Shown here: one piece after another, positions 22,261 to 33,100 of the stretch
How positions within the stretch are numbered: the stretch's first letter is position 1
How the letters are laid out: each line of letters begins with the position of its first letter
Assembly: GCA_037013495.1 (NCBI GenBank)
Contig: CM072801.1
Coordinates: 105,717,816 to 105,781,815, forward strand
Direction of reading: 5' to 3'
Length of the DNA: 64,000 nucleotides
From: Hippophae tibetana
Taxonomy: Eukaryota; Streptophyta; Magnoliopsida; Rosales; Elaeagnaceae
Notes under the pieces: model-generated
The model's input: only the letters and a program-made list of their open reading frames with translations
The model's database searches: none
Told to the model about the DNA's origin: nothing
Position numbers and translations under genes: made by a program

Positions 22261-22412
22261 AAAATTATTATTTTTTTTATTTTTTTTTATTTTTTTATTA
22301 TTCAATTATTTTTATGAATTTTGAAATTTGATTATTATTAAAATGTCACAATTATTTACACCACAAAAATGTTTTTTAATATTTTGATAAATAATTTAAA
22401 AACGCTATTCCT

Positions 22413-22430
22413 TCCCCGGCAACGGCGCCA
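22413..22430 (-). other. Primer-binding site for tRNA-Asp
   Basis: The minus strand reads TGGCGCCGTTGCCGGGGA, six bases (AGTTTT) inside the 5' LTR end. Eighteen bases are complementary to the 3' end of plant tRNA-Asp(GTC) including CCA, as I know that sequence. This primer is usual for Athila-type elements. Confidence 0.92.
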
Positions 22431-23639
22431 AAAACTTGATGAACGAAAACCGGCATCACCGATCTTCGCAAATACTTTGGTTTTAATATTTATAAAACTC
22501 TCGCAAGTGCACGAATCATTTCGAAGAAAATGATAAGTATACTCCCAAGGTCGATCTAAGGAAGGAATGTATGTGGTTTTTAATTTATTATTCAAACTTT
22601 TAAAAACGAAATTAAATCCTAAACATCCTGTCACGATAGTTTGGTTTTTGTGTTCCTAATCTAATAACATAAAATAAACATATATACAGATTAATTAAAT
22701 ATAATCTAATAACATAAAAATAAACATAGATACAAATTCAATAAATAATTATCTAAAAATAAACATATATACGGATTCAATAAATATTCATGCAAATTTT
22801 TATCATTTATATTAGCGGAGTATTTATGGATGTAATAACTAAATTAATTATGCTTGCTCATATTAACTAGGTTATTAAAGATATAAATTGATATTTTATT
22901 GATTCTCTCTTTTTTATATAAATACCACCTTTGGTGTGGTTAGATATTCTTTGTTAACTAAACAAATCAATTAACACCTATGGGTGGGGTTGATAACTAA
23001 TATGCTTAATTAAATTAATTCTTTTTTCTAAGAGATTGAAAATGAACCATTTAAATTACACCTTTGGTGGGGTTAGACAATTTAAACATTATTCAAGGTG
23101 TCCAAATTAAACTTAAGAATTTAATTATCCGAGTACTAACTTTCAAGTTTTAAAACCACTATTGAAAACATGTTGTCAATACATTTTCACATAATAATTC
23201 TTATAAAAACTTTTGAAATAGAGTTTCACTCTAACTACCGGGCGATTGTACCAACAAATAAAAGAGCACTACTCTAAATTAGACCGGATAACTAAACCTT
23301 AAAATCTAATTTTCGGGTTTAAGTTTGTAATGAAAAATAATATATTTTTCTCTAACATTCTTAATATAAAATCTTGAATAAAAACAAAATCAATTCATTT
23401 TAAAGATTTTTACCTATTTAATATTTCGCAAGCATAACAACGTCGTTATTACATCATTTTTACTAAACAGCTAGCATAGTTAAATTTAACCACAGACAAG
23501 TTGAATATAACATGTAAGAATAAAGCATAAAAATAACTGTAAAGAAAATAAAATCCTTACAGAACTTCGACGCTATTCCTGTTGCTAGAAAACCTCCAAG
23601 CGGAATTTGCACTTCCATATATTGAATCAAAAATCTAAA

Positions 23640-23815
23640 TTATTACAAAAACATTACAAGTTCCTCTCAAAAAGAGAAGAACTCTAAACCTAAGAGAATT
23701 GAAATAAAAATTAAGAGAAAAACTAAGAAAAGCTTAGAAACTAAGAAAGAAACTAAGAGAAACTAAAAACTAAGAAATGAGAGAAAGAAAGAAGAGAGAA
23801 GTGAGTTTTGAAGGT
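23640..23815 (-). promoter_or_regulatory. Pyrimidine-rich start of the LTR transcript
   Basis: On + this is a purine-rich tract with repeated AACTAAGAAA-type units and GAGAGAAAGAAAGAAGAGAG. In the RNA sense it is a CT-rich leader starting about 30 bases after the TATA box, a common feature of plant core promoters and 5' ends. The exact transcription start is not visible. The whole tract is missing from the 3' LTR. Confidence 0.55.
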
Positions 23816-23841
23816 GTGTTTTGAAGTGAAGGGAAGGGGGG

Positions 23842-23849
23842 TATTTATA
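23842..23849 (-). promoter_or_regulatory. TATA box of the 5' LTR promoter
   Basis: The minus strand reads CACCTATAAATACCCCCC, a clear TATAAATA box in a GC-richer setting. Transcription would start near 23810-23820, giving the U3/R boundary. This sequence lies within the 414 bp deleted from the 3' LTR. Confidence 0.8.
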
Positions 23850-23916
23850 GGTGAGGATGGAGAGAAAAAGTAGAGAAAAAAATGTTAAAAAAATGTAAAA
23901 ACGCGGATTATTGATT

Positions 23917-23941
23917 GCTGACGTCATTTGATGACGTCAGC
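23917..23941. promoter_or_regulatory. Paired TGACGTCA dyad upstream of the TATA box
   Basis: Two TGACGTCA octamers (23919-23926 and 23932-23939) lie in a perfect inverted repeat with 10-bp arms, GCTGACGTCA and TGACGTCAGC, around a TTTGA spacer. It is about 70 bp upstream of the TATA box. TGACGTCA is the core bound by plant bZIP factors of the TGA/as-1 type, so stress- or hormone-responsive transcription is a reasonable inference. It is missing from the 3' LTR. Confidence 0.75.
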
Positions 23942-23959
23942 ATGACATGGGGCGGCTGC

Positions 23960-24024
23960 ACAGTACCGGGTATGAACAGTGCCGAGTCTACACAGTACGC
24001 GCGGATGAACAGTACCGTGCGCTG
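23960..24024. repeat. Four tandem 16-17-bp ACAGTAC units in U3
   Basis: Units start at 23960 (ACAGTACCGGGTATGA), 23976 (ACAGTGCCGAGTCTAC), 23992 (ACAGTACGCGCGGATGA) and 24009 (ACAGTACCGTGCGCTG). The left LTR keeps the first three and part of the fourth (12341-12395). Both of its deletions end or begin at such a unit. The units are likely enhancer-type repeats of U3, but no factor can be named. Confidence 0.7.
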
Positions 24025-24075
24025 CTGCTTGGGGCGGAGCTGGGCGCTGGGGTGCGGCGGCCGGGCGGCGGCGGC
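24016..24075. other. GC-rich 60-bp U3 segment absent from the 3' LTR
   Basis: A strongly GC-rich stretch with GGCGGCCGGGCGGCGGCGGC inside otherwise AT-rich DNA. The left LTR passes directly from CAGTAC to GCGATTTTCG, so the segment was deleted there. It could also have arisen by local expansion here, since it contains GCGGCG-type slippage repeats. Confidence 0.7.
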
Positions 24076-24376
24076 GCGATTTTCGTCTTTTTGACATTTT
24101 TGACCTTTTCGACCCAATTTGTCCAATTTTTCCATGTTTGTTGACCTTTTCCCACTTATTTATTAATATATTTGTGATGTATTGCTTCAAGTATTCCTGT
24201 TTGAGTCTTTAAATTGCGTTTTTAAGCCAAAATACCTGAAAAACAATAAAAATACCCGTGATTCCGAAAAAGACAAATGTATATAAATATATGATAAAAC
24301 ATATAAATATTTGTATTTTTAATCAATTAATGTGCATAAAATCATGGTTATTTTAGTGCTTTTTGAGCACTCATCA

Positions 24377-24381
24377 ATGAC
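24377..24381. repeat. Target site duplication, right copy (ATGAC)
   Basis: ATGAC follows the LTR terminus TCATCA and continues into satellite (TTAAAAGTTATAACAG). It matches 11227-11231 perfectly. Subtracting the element and one ATGAC puts the equivalent landmarks (10828 and 24631) exactly 653 bp apart. Confidence 0.97.
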
Positions 24382-27300
24382 TTAAAAGTTATAACAGTTT
24401 AAAGTTGGAACCTCAATACATAATTTCTTTTTTTTAAATTACGAACTCTAGAATTTTTTTTGTTTTTTATTCAAGATCAAAGATTGGTTGATCGCCGAAA
24501 ACAAAGAACATGAAAATGATACAGCGAATTAAAAGAAAAGTACCAAATAAAATGCAAATAACAAAATTATGACAACAAAATTAAAAGAAAACAAAAGACT
24601 TGTAGAAATATTTGTTTCTTTAATTGTGATTTGGACCAAAAGAATGCAAAAAACAATAAAATGGAAACGTTTAGTAAATCCAATATTCAAAAAATAGATA
24701 TATTAAGAGAGATATACTATTTTGGACAACCAAGGCTACGATACCAAATGATACGGATCTTTTATGCCGACCATTTTGGAAACCATGAACTCAAAGGAAT
24801 GAGAAAGATTGAATTGCTAAGAACATGGTTAATATAACCAAATTTGAACAATTAAGAACACGATTAGAAAACCACGCAAAAATGTGAGACCAAACTATTA
24901 GAGTCGGAAAGTAGTGTAAGTGATGGAATTTGGGTTCTAAAAAGTGGACAACTGAACTATTTTTTACTTTATGTTTTTGCAAATTGAAATAAGTTTAGAT
25001 TTGATATTTTATAATAGTCGTTTTGATGTATGACTTAAAAGTTATAACAGTTTAAAGTTGCAACCTCAATACATAATTTCTTTTTTTTAAATTACGAACT
25101 CCAGAAATTTTGTTGTTTTTTATTCAGGATCAAAGATTGGTTGAACGCCGAAAACAAAGAAAAGGAAAATGATACATTGAATTAAAAGAAAAGTACGAAA
25201 TGAAATGCAAATAAGAAAATTATGACAACAAAATCTAAAGAAAACAAAAGACTTGTAGAAATATTTGTTTCTTTAATTGTGATTTGGACCAAAAGAATGC
25301 ACAAAACAATAAAATGGAAACGTTTAGTAAATCTAAACTTCAAAAAATAGATATATTAAGAGAGATATACTATTTTGGGCAACCAAGGTTACGATACCAA
25401 ATGATACAGATCTTTTATACGGACCATTTTGGAAACCATGAACTTAAAGGAATGAGAAAGATTGAATTGCTAAGAACATGGTTAATATAATCAAATTTGA
25501 ACAATTAAGAACACGATTACAAAACCACGCAAAAATGTGTGACCAAACTATTAGAGTCGGAAAGTAGTGTAAGCGATGGAATTTGGGTTCTAAAAAGTGG
25601 ACAACTGAACTATTTTTTACTTTATGTTTTTGCAAATTGTAATAAGTTTAGATTTGATATTTTATAATAGTCGTTTTGATGTATGACTTAAAAGTTATAA
25701 CAGTTTAAGGTTGGAACCTCAATTCATAATTTCTTTTTTTTAAATTACGAACTCCAGAAATTTGGTTGTTTTTTATTCATGATCAAAGATTGGTTGAACG
25801 CCGAAAACAAAGAACAGGAAAATGATACAGCGAATTAAAAGAAAAGTACGAAATGAAATGCAAATAACAAAATTATGACAACAAAATTAAAAGAAAACAA
25901 AAGACTTGTAGAAATATTTGTTTCTTTCATTGTGATTTGGACCAAAAGAATGCAAAAACCAATAAAATGGAAACATTTAGTAAATCCAAAATCAAAAAAT
26001 AGATATATTAAGAGAGATATACTATTTTGGACAACCAAGACTACGATACCAAATGATACGGATCTTTTATGCCGACCATTTTGGAAACCATGAACTCAAA
26101 GGAATGAGAAAGAATGAATTGCTAAGAACATGGTTAATATAACCAAATTTGAACAATTAAGAACACGATTAGAAAACCACAAAAAAATGTGAGACCAAAC
26201 TATTAGAGTCGGAAAGTAGTGTAAGCGATGGAATTTGGGTTCAAAAAAGTGGACAATGAACTATTTTTTACTTTATGTTTTTGCAAATTGTAATAATTTT
26301 AGATTTGATATTTTATAATAGTCGTTTTGATGTATGACTTAAAAGTTATTACAGTTTAAAGTTGGAACCTCAATACATAATTTCTTTTTTTTAAATTACG
26401 AACTCTCGAAATTTTTTTGTTTTTTATTCAAGATCAAAGATTGGTTGAACGCCGAAAACAAAGAACATGAAAATGATACAGCGAATTAAAAGAAAAGTAC
26501 GAAATGAAATGCAAAAACAAAATTATGACAACAAAATTAAAAGAAAACAAAAGACTTGTAGAAATATTTGTTTCTTTAATTGTGATTTGGTCCAAAAGAA
26601 TGCAAAAAACAATAAAATGGAAACGTTTAGTAAATCCAAAATTCAAAAAATAGATATATTAAGAGAGATATACTATTTTGGACAACCAAGGCTACGATAC
26701 CAAATGATACGGATCTTTTATGCCGACCATTTTGGAAACCATGAACTCAAAAAAATGAGAAAGATTGAATTGTTAAGAACATGGATAATATAACCAAATT
26801 TGAACAATTAAGAACACGATTAGAAAACCACGCAAAAATGTGAGACCGAACTATTAGAGTCGGAAAGTAGTGTAAGCGATGGAATTTGGGTTCTAAAAAG
26901 TGGACAACTGAACTATTTTTTACTTTATGTTTTTGCAAATTGAAATAAGTTTAGATTTGATATTTTATAATAGTCGTTTTGATGTAAGACTTAAAAGTTA
27001 TAACAATTTAAAGTTGCAACCTCAATACATAATTTCTTTTTTTTAAATTACGAACTCCAGAAATTTTGTTTTTTTTTATTCAGGATCAAAGATTGGTTGA
27101 ACGCCGAAAACAAAGAAAAGGAAAATAATACAATGAATTAAAAGAAAGGTACGAAATGAAATGCAAATAAGAAAATTATGACAACAAAATCTAAAGAAAA
27201 CAAAAGACTTGTAGAAATATTTGTTTCTTTAATTGTGATTTGGACCAAAAGAATGCAAAAAACAATAAAATGGAAACGTTTAGTAAATCTAAAATTCAAA

Positions 27301-28960
27301 TAATAGATATATTAAGAGAGATATACTATTTTGGGCAACCAAGGCTACGATACCAAATGATACAGATCTTTTATACGGACCATTTTGGAAATCATGAACT
27401 CAAAGGAATGAGAAAGATTGAATTGTTAAGAACATGGTTAATATAATCAAATTTGAACAATTAAGAACACGATTAGAAAACCACGCAAAAATGTGTGACC
27501 AAACTATTAGAGTCAGAATGTAGTGTAAGCGATGGAATTTGGGTTCTAAAAAGTGGACAACTGAACTATTTTTTACTTTAGGATTTTGCAAATTATAATA
27601 AGTTTAGATTTGATATTTTATAATAGTCGTTTTGATGTATGACTTAAAAGTTATAACAGTTTAAAGTTGGAACCTCAATTCATAATTTCTTTTTTTTAAA
27701 ATACGAACTCCAGAAATTTGGTTGTTTTTTATTCAGGATCAAAGATTGGTTGAACGCCGAAAACAAATATAAGGAAAATGATACATTGAATTAAAAAAAG
27801 GTACGAAATGAAATGCAAATAAGAAATTTATGACAAAAAAATCTAAAGAAAACAAAAGACTTGTAGAAATATTTGTTTCTTTAATTGTGATTTGGACCAA
27901 AAGAATGCAAAAAACAATAAAATGGCAACGTTTAGTAAATCTAAAATTCAAAAAATAGATATATTAAGATAGATATTCTATTTTGGGCAACCAAGGCTTC
28001 GATACCAAATGATACGGATCTTTTATGCGGACCATTTTGGAAAATATGCACTCAAAGGAATGAGAAAGATTGAATTTCTAAGAACATGGTTAATATAATC
28101 AAATTTGAACAATTAAGAACAAGATTTGAAAACAACGCAAAAATGTGAGACCAAACTATTAGAGTCGGAAAGTAGTGTAAGCGATGGAATTTGGGTTCTA
28201 AAAAGTGGGCCACTGAACTATTTTTTACTTTATGTTTTTGCAAATTGAAATAAGTTTAGATTTGATATTTTATAATAGTGGTTTTGATGTATGACTTAAA
28301 AGTTATAACAGTTTAAAGTTGGAACCTCAATACATAATTTCTTTTTTTTAAATTACGAACTCCAGAAATTTTGTTGTTTTTTATTCAGGATCAAAGATTG
28401 GTTGAACGCCGAAAACAAAGAAAAGGAAAATGATACAATGAATGAAAAGAAAGGTACGAAATGAAATGCAAATAAGAAAATTATGACAATAAAATCTAAA
28501 GAAAACAAAAGACTTGTAGAAATATTTGTTTCTTTAATTGTGATTTGGACCAAAAGAATGCAAAAAACAATAAAATGGAAACGTTTAGTAAATCTAAAAT
28601 TCAAAAAATAGATATATTAAGAGAGATATACTATTTTGGGCAACCAAGGCTACGATACCAAATGATACGGATCTTTTATGCCGACCATTTTGGATACCAT
28701 GAACTCAAAGGAATGAGAAAGATTGAATTGCTAAGAACATGGTTAATATAACAAATTTGAACAATTAAGAACACGATTAGAAAACCACGCAAAAATGTGA
28801 GACCAAACTATTAGACGTCGGAAAGTAGTGTAAGCGATGGAATTTGTGTTCTAAAAAGTGGACAAATGAACTATTTTTTACTTTATGTTTTTGCAAATTG
28901 AAATGAGTTTAGATTTGATATTTTATAATTTTCGTTTTGATGTATGACTTAAAAGTTATA
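24382..28960. repeat. Heterogeneous 653-bp monomers right of the retrotransposon
   Basis: About seven monomers with no clear higher-order period and more private changes than elsewhere. The copy at about 26580-26960 shares rare variants (TTGGTCCAAAAG, ACTCAAAAAAATGAG, ATGGATAATATAACC, GAGACCGAAC) with the copy just left of the element at 10822-11095. Toward the right end the copies acquire traits of the next subfamily (for example ATTAGACGTCGG at 28811 and CAATAAATAATTT at 28981). Confidence 0.75.
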
Positions 28961-29464
28961 ACAGTTTAAAGTTGGAACCTCAATAAATAATTTCTTTTTT
29001 TTAAATTACGAACTCCAGAAATTTTGTTGTTTTTTATTCAGGAGCAAAGATAGGTTGAACACCGAAAACATAGAACAGAAAAATGATACAGTGAATGAAA
29101 GGAAAAGTACGAAATGAAATGCAAATAAGAAAATAATGACAACAAAATCTAAGGAAAACAAAGGACTTGTAGAAATATTTGTTTCTTTAATTATGATTTG
29201 GACGAAAAGAATACAAAAAACAATAAAATGGAAAACTTTATTAAATTGCAAATTCAAAAAATAGATATATTAAGAGAGATATTCTATTTTGGGCAACCAT
29301 GGCTTCGATACCAAATGATACGGATCTTTTATGCAGACCATTTTGGAAACCATGAACTCAAAGAAATGAGAAAGATTGAATTTCTAAGAACATGGTTAAT
29401 ATAATCAAATTTGAACAATTAAGAACACGATTAGAAAACCACGCAAAAATGTGAATCCAAACTA

Positions 29465-29487
29465 TTACACTTCGGAAAGTAGTGTAA
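29465..29487. other. Perfect 7-bp dyad gained in subfamily B (example copy)
   Basis: TTACACT, nine-base spacer TCGGAAAGT, AGTGTAA. The equivalent A-type sequence, TTAGAGTCGGAAAGTAGTGTAA, lacks this pairing. The dyad recurs in most B monomers (for example 30104, 32033, 41662, 44236, 46157 regions). Confidence 0.8.
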
Positions 29488-30189
29488 GCAATGGAATTTG
29501 GCTTCTAAAAAGTGGAAAACTGAACTCTTTTTTACTTTATGTTTTTGCAAATTCAAATGAGTTTAGATTTGATATTTTATAATAGTCGTTTTGATGTATG
29601 ACTTAAAAGTTATAACAGTTTAAAGTTAGAACCTCAATAAATAATTTCTTTTTTTTAAATTACCAACTATAGAAATTTTGTTGTTTTTTATTCAGGAGCA
29701 AAGATAGGTTGAACACCGAAAACAAAGAACATGAAAATGATACAGTGAATTAAAAGAATAGTACGAAATGAAATGAAAATAAGAAAATAATGACAACAAA
29801 ATCTAAAGAAAACAAAACACTTGTAGAAATAGTTGTTTCTGTAATCGTGATTTGGACCAAAAGTATGCAAAAAACAATAAAATGGAAACCTTTAGTAAAT
29901 CTAATATATTAAGATAGATATTCTAGTTTGGGCAACCAAGGCTTCGATACCATATGATACAGATCTTTTATGCGGACCATTTTGGAAACCATGCACTCAA
30001 AGGAATGAGAAAGATTGAATTGCTAAGATCATGGTTAATATAATCAAATTTGAACAATTAAGAACACGATTAGAAAACCACGCAAAAATGTGAGTCCAAA
30101 CTATTACACTTCGGAAAGTAGTGTAAGCAATGGAATTTGGGTTCTAAAAAGTGGAAAACTGAACTATTTTTTACTTTATGTTTTTGCAA

Positions 30190-33100
30190 ATTCAAATGAG
30201 TTTAGATTTGATATTTTATAATAGTCGTTTTGATGTATGACTTAAAAGTTATAACAGTTTAAAGTTAGAACCTCAATAAATAATTTCTTTTTTTTAAATT
30301 ACGAACTATAGAAATTTTGTTGTTTTTTATTCAGGAGCAAAGATAGGTTGAACACCGACAACAAAGAACATGAAAATGATACAGTGAATTAAAAGAATAG
30401 TACGAAATGAAATGCAAATAAGAAAATAATGACAACAAAATCTAAAGAAAACAAAACACTTGTAGAAATAGTTGTTTCTGTAATCGTGATTTGGACCAAA
30501 AGTATGCAAAAAACAATAACATGGAAACCTTTATTAAATTGCAAATTCAAAAAATAGATATATTAAGAGAGATATTCTATTTTGGGCAACCATGGCTTCG
30601 ATACCAAATGATACAGATCTTTTATGCGGACCATTTTGGAAACCATGCACTCAAAGGAATGAGAAAGATTGAATTGCTAAGAACATGGTTAATATAATCA
30701 AATTTGAACAATTAAGAACACGATTAGAAAACCACGCAAAAATGTGAATCCAAACTATTACACTTCGGAAAGTAGTGTAAGCAATGGAATTTGTGTTCTA
30801 AAAAGTGGAAAACTGAACTATTTTTTACTTTATGTTTTTGCAAATTCAAATGAGTTTAGATTTGATATTTTATAATAGTCGTTTTGATGTATGACTTGAA
30901 AGTTATAACAGTTTAAAGTTAGAACCTCAATAAATAATTTCTTTTTTCTAAATTACGAACTATAGAAATTTTGTTGTTTTTTATTCAGGAGCAAAGATAG
31001 GTTGAACACCGACAACAAAGAACATGAAAATGATACAGTGAATTAAAAGAATAGTACGAAATGAAATGCAAATAAGAAAATAATGACAACAAAATCTAAA
31101 GAAAACAAAACACTTATAGAAATAGTTGTTTCTGTAATCGTGATTTGGACCAAAAGAATGCAAAAAACAATAAAATGGAAACCTTTAGTAAATCTAATAT
31201 ATTAAGATAGATATTCTACTTTGGCCAACCAAGTTTTCGATACCATATGATACGGATCTTTTATGCGGACCATTTTGGAAACCATGCACTCAAAGGAATG
31301 AGAAAGATTGAATTGCTAAGAACATGGTTAATATAATCAAATTTGAACAATTAAGAACACGATTAGAAAACCACGCAAAAATGTGTGACGAAACTATTAG
31401 AGTCGGAAAGTAGTGTAAGCAATGGAATTTGGGTTCTAAAAAGTGGAAAAATGAACTATTTTTTACTTTATGTTTTTGCAAATTCAAATGAGTTTAGATT
31501 TGATATTTTATAATAGTCGTTTTGATGTATGACTTAAAAGTTATAACAGTTTAAAGTTAGAACCTCAATAAATAATTTCTTTTTTCTAAATTACGAACTA
31601 TAGAAATTTTGTTGTTTTTTATTCAGGAGCAAAGATAGGTTGAACACCGACAACAAAGAACATGAAAATGATACAGCGAATTAAAAGAATAGTACGAAAT
31701 GAAATGCAAATAAGAAAATAATGACAACAAAATCTAAAGAAAACAAAACACTTGTAGAAATAGTTGTTTCTGTAATCGTGATTTGGACCAAAAGTATGCA
31801 AAAAACAATAACATGGAAACCTTTAGTAAATCTAATATATTAAGATAGATATTCTAGTTTCGGCAACCAAGGCTTCGATACCATATGATACGGATCTTTT
31901 ATGCGGACCATTTTGGAAACCATGCACTCAAAGGAATGAGAAAGATTGAATTGCTAAGAACATGGTTAATATAATCAAATTTGAACAATTAAGAACACGA
32001 TTAGAAAACCACGCAAAAATGTGAGTCCAAACTATTACACTTCGGAAAGTAGTGTAAGCAATGGAATTTGGGTTCTAAAAAGTGGAAAACTGAACTATTT
32101 TTTACTTTATGTTTTTGCAAATTCAAATGAGTTTAGATTTGATATTTTATAATAGTCGTTTTGATGTATGACTTAAAAGTTATAACAGTTTAAAGTTGGA
32201 ACCTCAATTCATAATTTCTTTTTTTTAAATTACGAACTATAGAAATTTTGTTGTTTTTTATTCAGGAGCAAAGATAGGTTGAACACCGACAACAAAGAAC
32301 ATGAAAATGATACAGCGAATTAAAAGAATAGTACGAAATGAAATGCAAATAAGAAAATAATGACAACAAAATCTAAAGAAAACAAAACACTTGTAGAAAT
32401 AGTTGTTTCTGTAATCGTGATTTGGACCAAAAGTATGCAAAAAACAATAACATGGAAACCTTTAGTAAATCTAATATATTAAGATAGATATTCTAGTTTG
32501 GGCAACCAAGGCTTCGATACCATATGATACGGATCTTTTATGCGGACCATTTTGGAAACCATGCACTCAAAGGAATGAGAAAGATTGAATTGCTAAGAAC
32601 ATGGTTAATATAATCAAATTTGAACAATTAAGAACACGATTAGAAAACCATGCAAAAATGTGAGTCCAAACTATTACACTTCGGAAAGTAGTGTAAGCAA
32701 TGGAATTTGGGTTCTAAAAAGTGGAAAACTGAACTATTTTTTACTTTATGTTTTTTGAAAATTCAAATGAGTTTAGATTTGATATTTTATAATAGTCGTT
32801 TTGATGTATGACTTAAAAGTTATAACAGTTTAAAGTTAGAACCTCAATAAATAATTTCTTTTTTTTAAATTACAAACTATAGAAATTTTGTTGTTTTTTA
32901 TTCAGGAGCAAAGATAGGTTGAACACCGACAACAAAGAACATGAAAATGATACAGTGAATTAAAAGAATAGTACGAAATGAAATGCAAATAAGAAAATAA
33001 TGACAACAAAATCTAAAGAAAACAAAACACTTGTAGAAATAGTTGTTTCTGTAATTGTGATTTGGACCAAAAGAATGCAAAAAACAATAAAATGGAAACC

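Larger units (their letters stand above)
21532..22412 (-). other. 5' untranslated leader of the element
   Basis: About 0.9 kb between the primer-binding site and gag1, non-coding and extremely AT-rich, with long T-runs on + (A-runs in RNA) near 21655-21750 and 22050-22300. It holds two structured features listed separately: twin hairpins at 21786-21895 and an imperfect ~115-bp tandem repeat at 21971-22260. In LTR elements this region normally carries packaging and dimerisation signals. Confidence 0.8.
11232..24376 (-). mobile_element. Athila-type Ty3/gypsy LTR retrotransposon, full length, dual gag
   Basis: A 13,145-bp element reading right to left. It is bounded by long LTRs beginning TGATGA and ending TCATCA and by a 5-bp target duplication. 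Internal order in the sense direction is PBS (tRNA-Asp), leader, gag1, gag2-protease-RT-RNase H-integrase, a long non-coding 3' region, and polypurine tract. The polyprotein order (integrase last, no chromodomain seen) places it in Ty3/gypsy; the DLGAS protease site, FMDDFSVFG reverse-transcriptase box and TGGCGCCGTTGCCGGGGA primer site fit the plant Athila lineage as I know it. No env-like frame is visible. LTR identity is about 99.1% outside two deletions. Autonomy is doubtful because gag2 has a stop and the 3' LTR lacks its promoter. Confidence 0.95.
22437..24376 (-). repeat. 5' LTR (right LTR), 1940 bp, promoter intact
   Basis: Runs from TGATGAACG at 22437 to TCATCA at 24376. It contains the whole of the left LTR plus two segments deleted there (23545-23958 and 24016-24075). 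In the sense direction it holds an AT-rich start, a GC-rich segment with ACAGTAC repeats, a TGACGTCA dyad, a TATA box, a CT-rich transcribed start and about 1.3 kb of R and U5. A GTG-initiated frame of about 60 codons conserved in both LTRs (near 22440-22634) has no recognisable function and is not called. Confidence 0.96.

Noticed and set aside
23908-24190. Small frames of 75-88 codons in U3, with shorter relatives at 12244-12511
   Set aside because: They lie upstream of the promoter, differ between the LTRs because of the 60-bp indel, and contain GC-repeat translation; no sign of coding constraint.
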